Below, piece by piece: positions 53,536 through 61,820 of a DNA stretch of 64,000 bases. Source of the DNA: Bacillus sp. V3-13 (GTDB lineage: Bacteria; Bacillota; Bacilli; Bacillales; Cytobacillaceae); NCBI RefSeq assembly GCF_002860165.1, contig NZ_PGUZ01000010.1, forward strand, positions 1-64,000. The letters run 5' to 3'. The position numbers and the translations under genes were made by a program. Each line of letters begins with the position of its first letter. Positions within the stretch are counted from its first letter, which is position 1. The notes below the pieces were generated by a model. The model saw only the letters and a list, made by a program, of their open reading frames with translations. It ran no database searches and had not been told where the DNA came from.

Positions 53536-54311
53536 GTTATGCAGGATTAAGTCTGCCTGAAAGGCAAAATAAACCGAGAAGCAGTGGACTGACGATTTTG
53601 ATAGATAACGGCGTACCATTTCGTTTTTTGGAGGAAACGATAAAAGATGCCGGCCAATTTATCGATTTTGTGAAGTTTGGCTGGGGTACATCGATCGTGA
53701 GTAAGAATATATCGAAAAAAATTGCCTGCTTACAGGAAAATCATGTGGAATTTTTTTTCGGTGGAACTTTGTTTGAAAAGTTTTTAAGCCAGAAAAAAAT
53801 GGATGATTACTATCTTTACTTAAAAAAGTTTGGTTGTAACTATGTTGAAATTTCCAATGGGACAATCGCGATAGCCAACAAAGAGAAGGCAAAATTTATT
53901 ACCGATTTTGCGTCAGAATTTTTCGTGTTCAGCGAGGTTGGAAGTAAAGACAGTGAATTGTCCGGATCCATTGAGTCTGTTGATTGGATTGAATTTATAC
54001 TGGAAGACCTTGAGGCAGGGGCCAACAAAGTGATTACGGAAGCCCGTGAAAGCGGAACAAGCGGCCTTTGCCAGGGAGATGGGGAAATAAGGTTTGATAT
54101 TATTGATGACATTTATAGTTCCGGCATCGATATCAATCAAATCATTTTTGAAGCGCCGAACAAAAAAATGCAAACTGCTTTTATCAAACTGGCCGGGCCA
54201 AGTGTCAATTTGGCCAACATACCTTTATGTGATGCTATTCCGTTGGAAACTCTCAGGCTGGGATTACGTTCCGATACGTTTTATTTATTTGACAGGGAGG
54301 AGCAGGAGTGA
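53532..54311 (+). CDS. yitD: Phosphosulfolactate synthase (ComA family)
   Basis: The 259-residue TIM-barrel enzyme has FIDFVKFGWGTSIVSKNISK, FFFGGTLFEKFL, CNYVEISNGTI and GANKVITEARESGTSGLCQG, the hallmarks of ComA. It adds sulfite to phosphoenolpyruvate. Its ATG overlaps the comB stop by four bases. Bacillus homologues are YitD. Confidence 0.92.
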   Translation: MSYAGLSLPERQNKPRSSGLTILIDNGVPFRFLEETIKDAGQFIDFVKFGWGTSIVSKNISKKIACLQENHVEFFFGGTLFEKFLSQKKMDDYYLYLKKFGCNYVEISNGTIAIANKEKAKFITDFASEFFVFSEVGSKDSELSGSIESVDWIEFILEDLEAGANKVITEARESGTSGLCQGDGEIRFDIIDDIYSSGIDINQIIFEAPNKKMQTAFIKLAGPSVNLANIPLCDAIPLETLRLGLRSDTFYLFDREEQE

Positions 54312-54706
54312 GAGCTTCCAACAAAGTATTCCATCTCGCCATTCCATGCAAAGACCTGGATGAGACAGTGGAATTTTACAAAAAGCTTGGCTGTAAACTG
54401 GCAAGAAGATATGATGACAGGGCAACCTTCAACTTTTTTGGCGATCAGCTCGTCTGCCACTTAAACCCTGAAGGTATTGATTTACAGCCTAAAATATATC
54501 CGCGCCACTTTGGGATTACATTTATGGAAAGACAAGAATTCGAGCAAACGCTCAAATACGCTTATGAAAAAAAACTGCCTTTTTTTCATAAGCCCTCGCG
54601 CCGTTTTGCGGGAAAGCAGGAGGAGCATGAAACATTCTTTTTAATTGACCCGGCCAATAATTTGCTTGAGTTTAAATACTATTATGATATAAATATGGTT
54701 TATTAA
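54308..54706 (+). CDS. VOC-superfamily (glyoxalase-like) protein
   Basis: A GTG start overlaps the comA stop by four bases, after AGGAG. The 132-residue protein is a single VOC domain (VFHLAIPCKDLDETVEFYKK, FLIDPANNLLEFKYY) with a His near the N-terminus and Glu near the C-terminus as possible metal ligands. Its role in the sulfolactate operon is not known; it could act on a sulfolactate-related intermediate or on a toxic side product. Confidence 0.85.
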   Translation: MRASNKVFHLAIPCKDLDETVEFYKKLGCKLARRYDDRATFNFFGDQLVCHLNPEGIDLQPKIYPRHFGITFMERQEFEQTLKYAYEKKLPFFHKPSRRFAGKQEEHETFFLIDPANNLLEFKYYYDINMVY

Positions 54707-54713
54707 GTTACGT

Positions 54714-54743
54714 GAGAGCGGCCGTTTGGTGCTCTCTTTTTTT
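54714..54743 (+). terminator. Rho-independent terminator of the sulfolactate operon
   Basis: GAGAGC (54714-54719) and GCTCTC (54731-54736) are followed by seven T. The following 360 bases up to 55104 show no gene I can support. Confidence 0.75.
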
Positions 54744-55104
54744 GTGAGGATGCGTTTAGCAATTATAATTGTACATTGAGCGCAATCACTATTTTTAGCA
54801 AATGGGCAGCTTCCTTTCAACCGCAAAAATTCTTATTCGTCAAAAAATTTAAAATTTTCTAATAAAGTTTAAAACAATACTAAAGCACTAGATAAATTTG
54901 TCGATATTAGTAATATAAAGACTAATATAAGTAAAAGGAATCACGTAAATTATTGTAATTTTCGAAGAATATTTACCGCGTTTAAAGCCCGTCCCTCATA
55001 TTTCCAGTTTTCTACTTTGTTTTTCCGGCTGTTCTCTTTAAAGTTGATTTTCACAGTCAGTATATAGGTTCACTGCAAAACAAGATAAAAATTGGGGATG
55101 GGTA

Positions 55105-55293
55105 GTGGCTGCAGGAACCTATATGGAGGATTTTAACGCAGGTGCAAATTCTATTTTACACGTATTAATGGTTACGTTAGGTTTCTCGCTCGTACTGGGC
55201 GCAGTCATTGTCTGGTTGATGACCGGGCGCAAAAACATGATCCAGGGATACCTGGATTATTTTTTTTCTGCATTTTTACGTAAAAGTCGCTAG
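55105..55293 (+). CDS. Small membrane protein (62 aa)
   Basis: A GTG start follows GGGGATGGG; an ATG at 55123 is also possible. The protein has one hydrophobic segment (VLMVTLGFSLVLGAVIVWLM) followed by a basic and aromatic tail. No family recognised. It is short and weakly supported, but the charge layout (positive inside) is that of a real single-span protein. Confidence 0.4.
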   Translation: MAAGTYMEDFNAGANSILHVLMVTLGFSLVLGAVIVWLMTGRKNMIQGYLDYFFSAFLRKSR

Positions 55294-55400
55294 TGCCCTA
55301 AAAGCTATATTTGTGAAGCCAAGCAATTATAGATATGTACTTCCGGTCTTATGGTAAAATGGTAGAAGTTGCTTACAGAAACCAGAAGGAGTATCCCTCG

Positions 55401-56759
55401 ATGAATCAAACATTTAATAACAAGGAAAAAATGAAGCAAATATTAATCCTGTTGATTCCCATCCTCATCACCCAGCTTGGGATGTTTTCAATGGTGTTTT
55501 TTAATACGGTAATGTCAGGCAAATATAATCCGGCAGATTTGGCCGGAGTGGCGATCGGTTCATCGATCTGGAATCCGATCTTTACCGGGTTAAGCGGTAT
55601 TTTGCTTGCAGTTTCCCCGATTGCCGCCCAGCGATTCGGTGAAAAGAAGAGCAGGGAAATTACGTCTGTTGTGACTCACGGTATTTATTTGGCTGTTTTC
55701 ATTGCGCTGTTCGTTATCATCGTTGGTTTTTTTGCACTCAATCCGCTTTTGGAGAACATGGACCTCGATGCAAGCGTAGCACAAACTGCTCATGATTTTT
55801 TGGTTGCCTTAAGTTTTGGAATGATTCCTTTATTTATTTTTAATGTGTTAAGGGCCTTTATTTATTCACTCGGGAAAACGCGGATCGTTATGATCATTAC
55901 GATCTCTTCATTGCCTATTAATTTCTTCCTGAATTACGTATTGATTTTCGGCAAGTTCGGTTTCCCGGAGCTGGGAGGGGCGGGAGCGGGATATTCAACC
56001 GCAATCACCTATTGGATTTTATCGGGCGTAACGGCATGGATCATTGCCCGGCAAGAGCCATTTGCCACATATAACGTTTTTAAGAATATGAATCATTTTT
56101 CACTTTCTGAGTGCAAAGAAATTTTAAAAATCGGTGTACCAATGGGGCTTTCAACCTTTTTTGAAACAAGCATGTTTGCCGTTGTCACGATCTTGTTAAG
56201 CAGATTTGATATTACAACAATTGCCTCTTACCAATCCGCCCTGAATATCGTATCCTTCCTTTATATGATTCCGATCAGTATTTCGATCGCTTTAACAGTG
56301 TTAGTCGGATTTGAAGTAGGGGCAAGGCGATATCAAGATGCAAAAATCTATAGCTGGATGGGTATCGCCTTATCCGTATTGATTGCACTTTTCACAGGAT
56401 TACTGGTAATCATATTCCGCTTTGAGGTAGCCGGAATTTATTCGAATGAGGCTGCTGTCATTGCGCTAACAGCCCATTTCTTGATCTATGCTTTATTCTT
56501 CCAAATTTCCGATGCGATCCAGGCAACCGCACAGGCGGCTTTAAGAGGATATAAGGATGTCAATATCTCATTTATCATGACACTTATTGCTTACTGGCTC
56601 ATCTGTTTGCCGGTTGGTTATATTTTAGCCCACCATACCAAATTGGGGGCGACTGGATACTGGATCGGCCTAACGACAGGATTACTGGCTGCGGGAATTT
56701 GTTTGTCGATGAGGCTCATCTACATTCAAAAACGAAAATATCATACAGCAGGGGCCTGA
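55401..56759 (+). CDS. MATE-family multidrug efflux transporter
   Basis: The ATG at 55401 follows GAAGGAG; the frame is open 22 codons earlier without a site. The 452-residue protein has 12 hydrophobic segments. The N-terminal ILITQLGMFSMVFFNTVMSG and SPIAAQRFGEKK, repeated in the second half as VGFEVGARRYQDAK, mark NorM-type MATE transporters, cation/drug antiporters. The closest B. subtilis protein would be YojI. Confidence 0.92.
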   Translation: MNQTFNNKEKMKQILILLIPILITQLGMFSMVFFNTVMSGKYNPADLAGVAIGSSIWNPIFTGLSGILLAVSPIAAQRFGEKKSREITSVVTHGIYLAVFIALFVIIVGFFALNPLLENMDLDASVAQTAHDFLVALSFGMIPLFIFNVLRAFIYSLGKTRIVMIITISSLPINFFLNYVLIFGKFGFPELGGAGAGYSTAITYWILSGVTAWIIARQEPFATYNVFKNMNHFSLSECKEILKIGVPMGLSTFFETSMFAVVTILLSRFDITTIASYQSALNIVSFLYMIPISISIALTVLVGFEVGARRYQDAKIYSWMGIALSVLIALFTGLLVIIFRFEVAGIYSNEAAVIALTAHFLIYALFFQISDAIQATAQAALRGYKDVNISFIMTLIAYWLICLPVGYILAHHTKLGATGYWIGLTTGLLAAGICLSMRLIYIQKRKYHTAGA

Positions 56760-57216
56760 CCCCAAATGGTTAAATAATAGGTATATCATGGTAGCTTAAT
56801 AACAAAAAGCTGCCTGGAATTTCGGCAGCCGACTGCGTATAAATGGGTTTGAATAAACAGTGTTTTGTTACGGGATAATAAATTGGGGTTTTTAAATTTA
56901 TTTATCGTATGATTCCATTATGCTTCCTTGTAAATTAGTTATGATTGGATTGTTTTCTCAACAGGGTAGGAAGAACCTATTTCACTGAGAAATATTTCTT
57001 AATGTCCTGGTAAGTGTCTACACCTCTTACTCTTTCATACATCTTTATTACACCATATCTGTTTTTCTAAAGGAGGTGTGGGACTAGTTTTCACACATTA
57101 TATTTACCTCGCTATATGCTTACCAATCTTCAGCTAACCCCACCATCCACTATTCTTATTAGTGTCATATTAAAGAGCTTTAACCCTTTAAACTTATCGC
57201 TCAAATAAATATTAGA
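56760..57216. other. Intergenic region between MATE gene and the AT-rich toxin island
   Basis: A GCTGCC/GGCAGC hairpin lies at about 56813-56833 but has no T-run. The rest is AT-rich and holds no supported gene. Confidence 0.4.
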
Positions 57217-57759
57217 TTATATTTTAATATATCCTGCACTAACCAGTGAAAAAAGATATAATTTGTAATCCATGTCGCCCAAGACACATTTTGATGGATC
57301 TATTCCTTTAAAAACCATAAATTCGAACATAATTTTTTCACATGGTCCGTATGTTGAAATGAATGGACTCAAGTATTTACCATCTTCACTTTGAAAAATA
57401 ATATATAATAACGTCCCTTGACTAGCAGCATGATTTCGTTCTTCAGGATTTGAATGGTCTATTTTAGTAGTTAGTGTGCCATAAGATTCTTTGAATTCAT
57501 TATGGGTGATTTTCTCCTCTTTATTATATAAATTTTCAAGAACAGATTGGTCATCAATTAAATAACATTTAGTTAAGAATGACGGATTAAAGAAAGGGTC
57601 TTGGTGTAACTCAGAAAATAAGTCACTGTCCATTTCTTTAGCTTTATATTTTGTTTTTAGGATTCTATCGATTTCATCCAAACTAAATTTACTAATGTTT
57701 AATTGCTTGAATTTTTCATGGGCTTCTAATGCATTAAAATTATCAAAAGAAAGTGTCAC
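57217..57759 (-). CDS. Hypothetical protein, possible immunity protein for the SAR2788-like toxin
   Basis: The 180-residue protein starts with GTG. It is soluble, acidic, rich in Lys, Asp and Phe, has no signal peptide and no known domain I can name. It lies downstream of the putative toxin gene on the same strand, the usual place and size for an immunity gene of a polymorphic or secreted toxin. Composition is AT-rich like the toxin and subtilase genes, unlike the rest of the window. The immunity role is inference from position only. Confidence 0.55.
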   Translation of the reverse strand: MTLSFDNFNALEAHEKFKQLNISKFSLDEIDRILKTKYKAKEMDSDLFSELHQDPFFNPSFLTKCYLIDDQSVLENLYNKEEKITHNEFKESYGTLTTKIDHSNPEERNHAASQGTLLYIIFQSEDGKYLSPFISTYGPCEKIMFEFMVFKGIDPSKCVLGDMDYKLYLFSLVSAGYIKI

Positions 57760-57995
57760 TATAACATCCCATCTTTCATTTTTTAATAAATGTTCTTAAT
57801 TATATTTATAACAGTTACGTTAACCAAAATCACTTTAGTTACAATTAATCGGAAATGACATCCATTCTGGATGTCATTTCTAATTAAAAATCTGAACGAT
57901 AATAACATATGTGTTCTTTTAATGCCAGAAAAATAGCTAACCATTTAAATTTTATTTTTTTTATTTTGTAACTAAATACAACAAAATATTTATTT

Positions 57996-58919
57996 TTAGT
58001 AAGAGTAAAAAGAGTGACCCCCAGATCTATTCCACTTATGGAAATGAGGAAGAAATTTTGGATAGGTTCCGTGCGGTCCATCAAAAACAGGTGTTCTGCC
58101 ACCGCCTGCTGATTGAGCTACTTTCTTAGCCAAAGTGCCATTTTTAGACCATACGTTATTACTGCTGAAGGTTGATCCATTAAGCCTAGCCACTGCAGTG
58201 CTAAAAGAAATCGGGTCACCAATGTAAACGCCTTTAGAAGTGTTTAGATAGGCGGCGTAATGGTCATAGTTTTTGTTTTTTAATTTGGATGCTATCTCGG
58301 AAGCAAGAGTATAAGTTACTCCTCCAATGACTATCGCAAGCCCAATTGAAATCAGGTGAGCTAATAATGCCTCTCCAATCACAACACCTATTGGTACCAA
58401 GAATGCAAAAGAAGCTTCTAATTCATTTGTATTTACATGGTATTCTTCACCCGTCTTAGCATCAACAAACTTCGCAACAATTCCTTCTTCAGTTGCATTT
58501 TCTATTAATACTTTATATTCCTTTACTCGCTCATTTCCATTATCATCAGTTTCAATTGATGATAATGTAAATTCATTTGTATCGTGATCAAGGGTTAGTG
58601 AAACATCTGCATCTGTAATGTTTAAATTCTCATCCGTTGTAGAAGAAGTTCCTTCTTCTTGAACAATATCCTCAACCGTAGTATCTTGAGGGATATCGTA
58701 TACTGCCTCATCAAATGAAAGATCTGCCTCTACTGTTAACTCTTCTTGAGTATTCTGGACTTCTATTTCACCTTCATTCCCGACCGCTTCTTGAATTAGT
58801 TCTTCGGTCACAGCAGCTTCATTTTCTTCTGCAAAGATTCTGTTGTTTGGTACAAAACCAATTATCATTATCATAACAAGAAGCACAGCTAAATATTTTC
58901 TAAATAAACGAGGTTTCAT
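57996..58919 (-). CDS. SAR2788-family-like putative secreted toxin
   Basis: The ATG at 58919 follows GGGAG at eight bases; a GTG at 58928 overlaps that site. The 307-residue protein has a signal peptide (FRKYLAVLLVMIMIIGFVPN, cleavage near IFAEE). A very acidic region follows (residues 30-170), then a hydrophobic, Gly-rich segment (FLVPIGVVIGEALLAHLISI and LAIVIGGVTYTLASEI) able to span a membrane. The conserved C-terminal domain ends GPHGTYPKFLPHFHKWNR and GHSFY. This C-terminus matches, from memory, the SAR2788 family of putative toxins of Firmicutes. The gene follows the subtilase gene by a few bases. Confidence 0.75.
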   Translation of the reverse strand: MKPRLFRKYLAVLLVMIMIIGFVPNNRIFAEENEAAVTEELIQEAVGNEGEIEVQNTQEELTVEADLSFDEAVYDIPQDTTVEDIVQEEGTSSTTDENLNITDADVSLTLDHDTNEFTLSSIETDDNGNERVKEYKVLIENATEEGIVAKFVDAKTGEEYHVNTNELEASFAFLVPIGVVIGEALLAHLISIGLAIVIGGVTYTLASEIASKLKNKNYDHYAAYLNTSKGVYIGDPISFSTAVARLNGSTFSSNNVWSKNGTLAKKVAQSAGGGRTPVFDGPHGTYPKFLPHFHKWNRSGGHSFYSY

Positions 58920-58924
58920 CAGTT

Positions 58925-59983
58925 TCACTCCCTAAAATATGATAATTTAACAAACCCATTTCCATATAATTTTTTATCGCCAATGTTAATTGAATATTTT
59001 TTTAAAACCCTATTTACCTGCTTGGAAAGATCTTTTTCTTCCAAATCCAAATTGAACTTTTTTTCATTTTGCAGAATAATTGAGACAAGGCCAGTCATGT
59101 ATGCGGCTGCTAAAGATGTTCCACTATACTCCTGGTATTTACCATCTTTTGAAGTAGTAAGAATTGCAGCACCTGGTAGTGAATAATCTATTTTCCCTTT
59201 AGCAGAATAGCTTGGTATGATTTTATAATTTGAATTCACTGCGGTTACTGAAATAACATCTTTATATCGTGCAGGAAAGTTGACATTTAGTCCATAATTA
59301 TTACCTGCAGCTGCAACCACAATAATTCCGGAATTAACAGCCTTTTTTATTATTTTATGAAGTTCAGGATTATTCGAAGACATGCCAAAACTTATATTAA
59401 TAACTTGGACTTTATTCTCAATGGACCACTCTATCCCTGTTATTAATGACTCAATGCTACCTTTTCCATTGTCATTTAATATTTTTACTGAATAGATCTC
59501 CACATTTGGTGCCACTCCGACTATTCCAAAATCGTTATTTTCTGCTGCAATTACTCCAGCAATTGCTGTGCCATGCCCAAATTTATCCTCGATAGGTTGA
59601 TTTGGATTTATTGCATTAAACTCTTTAACCACTTTTCCTTGTAAATCTTCATGTTCTTTTAAAATTCCACTATCAAGAATAGCAACCTTAATTTTGGTAG
59701 ATTTTGTTTTTTCCTTTCTTTGATATTTCTCTAACCCTAAGCTTTTTAGTCCCCACGGGATGATTTGATTTGTTGTACTATTTAATAGTTGTATATCACT
59801 AGCTTTTTTATTTGAATTATCAATTAACCTAGTGGTATTCTGCTTATCATTTTGATCCCAAAAATCATTAAAAAAAACAGTTAAAACTAGTAGAATACCT
59901 ATTACTATAACAAAAATAGTAATAAACCAATTTCTTCTAAAATTAATCTCCTCATTTCCAATTATTTTAAAAGAATCTTCAAT
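58925..59983 (-). CDS. Membrane-anchored subtilisin-like serine protease (S8) with no standard start codon
   Basis: The triad is complete: Asp in KVAILDSGI, His in FGHGTAIAGV, Ser in YSGTSLAAAY, with the oxyanion Asn in AAAGNNYG. The first ATG, GTG or TTG in frame is the GTG at 59632, but it lies after the catalytic Asp. The frame is open back to the stop at 59990-59992 and encodes, from 59983, EDSFKIIGNEE, basic residues, then a membrane segment (WFITIFVIVIGILLVLTVFF) and a short linker. So the real start must lie upstream of 59632, and only ATT or ATA codons are available. Either a rare start is used or the gene has lost its start. It precedes the toxin gene by a few bases. Confidence 0.7.
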   Translation of the reverse strand: MEDSFKIIGNEEINFRRNWFITIFVIVIGILLVLTVFFNDFWDQNDKQNTTRLIDNSNKKASDIQLLNSTTNQIIPWGLKSLGLEKYQRKEKTKSTKIKVAILDSGILKEHEDLQGKVVKEFNAINPNQPIEDKFGHGTAIAGVIAAENNDFGIVGVAPNVEIYSVKILNDNGKGSIESLITGIEWSIENKVQVINISFGMSSNNPELHKIIKKAVNSGIIVVAAAGNNYGLNVNFPARYKDVISVTAVNSNYKIIPSYSAKGKIDYSLPGAAILTTSKDGKYQEYSGTSLAAAYMTGLVSIILQNEKKFNLDLEEKDLSKQVNRVLKKYSINIGDKKLYGNGFVKLSYFRE

Positions 59984-59989
59984 TAATTT

Positions 59990-60362
59990 TTAAGTTTATT
60001 CCCCCTTTTTATTCATTAATTTGTGAAATAATAACTGGATGAACATTATTTCACAAATATATATATATTTATTATAAATAGAAAAAATAGGGAGTACATT
60101 AAATTTTTGTCGACTTATTTCGACAGTTAATATGAGAGCTAGTATTAGTTAGTTTTTTCCAAACCACCGATATAAGGCTTGAGCGTATTCATCCAACACC
60201 ATGATGTAATATCCGGGTGTAAGCTGCCTAATTTAATGGCAGTGTTTTTTTATGTTTAGGAAAAAATTGTGGCGGGAACATATGGGGAACTCATGCGATA
60301 ATGGAGAAAGTCAAAATATTTCCTGGCGGTTTGACGGCTTGCAAATTGAAGAAGAATATTAA
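59990..60362. other. AT-rich intergenic region with one terminator
   Basis: No gene recognised. CTGCC (60224-60228) and GGCAG (60238-60242) with a following T-run form a plus-strand terminator, so some transcript probably ended here before the rearrangement. Confidence 0.45.
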
Positions 60363-60992
60363 GGTGCCTTTAACTTAATCGAAAACAGCAATTTCGAATT
60401 GATGCAGATAACAAGGGAGTGCCAGATGGCTGGTATTTGCCTGGTACCCTGACTTCTTCTGATGGGGTCGATTCAACAACTGCTTATGCAGGCGGCAAAT
60501 CGATAAAATTAACGGGACAGCGCGAAGTCGATAAATTTGTCCGCCAGGAATTGAAGGTCAGTGGAACAACCGGACAAGAAATTACCGTATCCGGGTTTTC
60601 AAAAGTTGATTCTCCGACAGCTATTGCGGGTCCTTATCAGATGAATGTAGCCATTAATCACACTGATGGTACCATTCAATGGGTAAATGGTGATTTTGAC
60701 AGAAGCAAATCCCATGATTTGCAGCATGCTTCCCTCAGATTTGCGGCGACAAAAGACTTTAACTCATTGACAGTCTATTACCAATCCAAAGACCAAACCA
60801 GGACTGCCTGGTTCGATTCTGTCAAAGCTCAAGTGGGTTCCATACGTACAAAGTCTGCTTACGATTCACTCGGGAATTATGTGATCAACAGTACCGACCC
60901 GAATGGAAATAATGTATAGAAGACTTATGATCCGATTGGAAATGTTACGGGAGAAACGGTTGGCGGCGATACCCGCCAATATGAATACAATG
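60363..60992 (+). pseudogene. RHS/YD-repeat (WapA-like) protein fragment
   Basis: The stretch encodes GAFNLIENSNFE (60363-60398). A one-base shift follows, then IDADNKGVPDGWYLPGTLTS and a carbohydrate-binding-like region. A TAG in place of a Gln codon (60917) interrupts STDPNGNNV, after which KTYDPIGNVTGETVGGDTRQ and YEYN, a typical YD repeat, follow. These belong to the large cell-surface RHS or WapA-type toxins of bacilli. Both ends are missing. The right end joins directly to an NADH oxidase fragment at about 60990. Confidence 0.75.
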
Positions 60993-61709
60993 CCTTTAAA
61001 TCAAACTGTTACACGATTCGAAGGGGAGGATGGCAAAGTTTCCAGGGTCGTCACAACAAAAGGGGAATACGAAGCAGACCTGGTCATCCTTTGTGTCGGC
61101 TTCCGCCCGAATACCGGCCTTTTAAAAGGACAAGTGGACATGCTCGAAAATGGTGCGATCAAGGTGAATGAGTATATGCAAACAAGCAAAAAGCATGTAT
61201 ATGCTGCTGGTGACAGCTGTGCGGTTATGTACAACCCAACAAAACAGCATGCCTATATTCCACTGGCTACTAATGCCGTCCGCATGGGTACACTGGTTGC
61301 CAAGAATCTCGTAAAACCAACAATCAAATACATGGGAACCCAAGGAACATCGGGACTTCACATTTATGATTATAATATGGCTTCAACCGGGATTACAGAA
61401 TCAGCAGCTAAAAGTTTGCACATGAATGTGAAAAGTATCACAATCACAGACAATAACCGGCCGGAATTTATGCCAACATATGAGCCTGTCACTTTAAAAG
61501 TGGTCTATGAAGAAGAAACAAACCGCATTGTTGGTGCCCAAGTAATCTCAAAAGCGGATATGACCCAAGCAATCAACACGATTTCTGTTTGCATTCAAAA
61601 CGAAATGACGATTGAGGACCTGGGCTTTGTCGATTTCTTCTTCCAACCGCATTTCAATAAACCAATGAACATATTGAATCAAGCCGGTCTGCAGGCACTG
61701 GCCCAGTAA
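60990..61709 (+). pseudogene. nox: NADH oxidase / CoA-disulfide reductase, C-terminal half
   Basis: From about 60990 the frame encodes LNQTVTRFEGEDGKVSRVVT, DLVILCVGFRPNT, VYAAGDSCAVMYNPT, HAYIPLATNAVRMGTLVAKN, and the dimerisation domain to the end (VDFFFQPHFNKPMNILNQA). This is the back half of a Nox or Cdr enzyme; the N-terminal FAD domain, active-site Cys and NADH domain start are missing (about 200 of 450 residues). It has no ribosome site of its own. The open frame reaching back to 60903 is chance coding in the RHS part. Confidence 0.85.
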
Positions 61710-61726
61710 CGTACTGAATAAATACA

Positions 61727-61766
61727 AAGAGCATGCTGAGTTGTTTTGAGCATGCTCTTGTTTTTT
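61727..61766 (+). terminator. Rho-independent terminator after the nox remnant
   Basis: AAGAGCATGCT (61727-61737) and AGCATGCTCTT (61749-61759) form an 11-bp stem followed by GTTTTTT. Confidence 0.85.
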
Positions 61767-61776
61767 AATTAATTGA

Positions 61777-61807
61777 AACAGGCTGCCATGATCTTTGGCA
61801 GCCTGTT
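61777..61807 (-). terminator. Terminator hairpin of the MFS gene
   Basis: AACAGGCTGCCA (61777-61788) and TGGCAGCCTGTT (61796-61807) form a 12-bp stem; on the minus strand it lies just after the MFS gene and is followed by an AT-rich stretch. Confidence 0.7.
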
Positions 61808-61820
61808 CGGTCCAAGTGCT

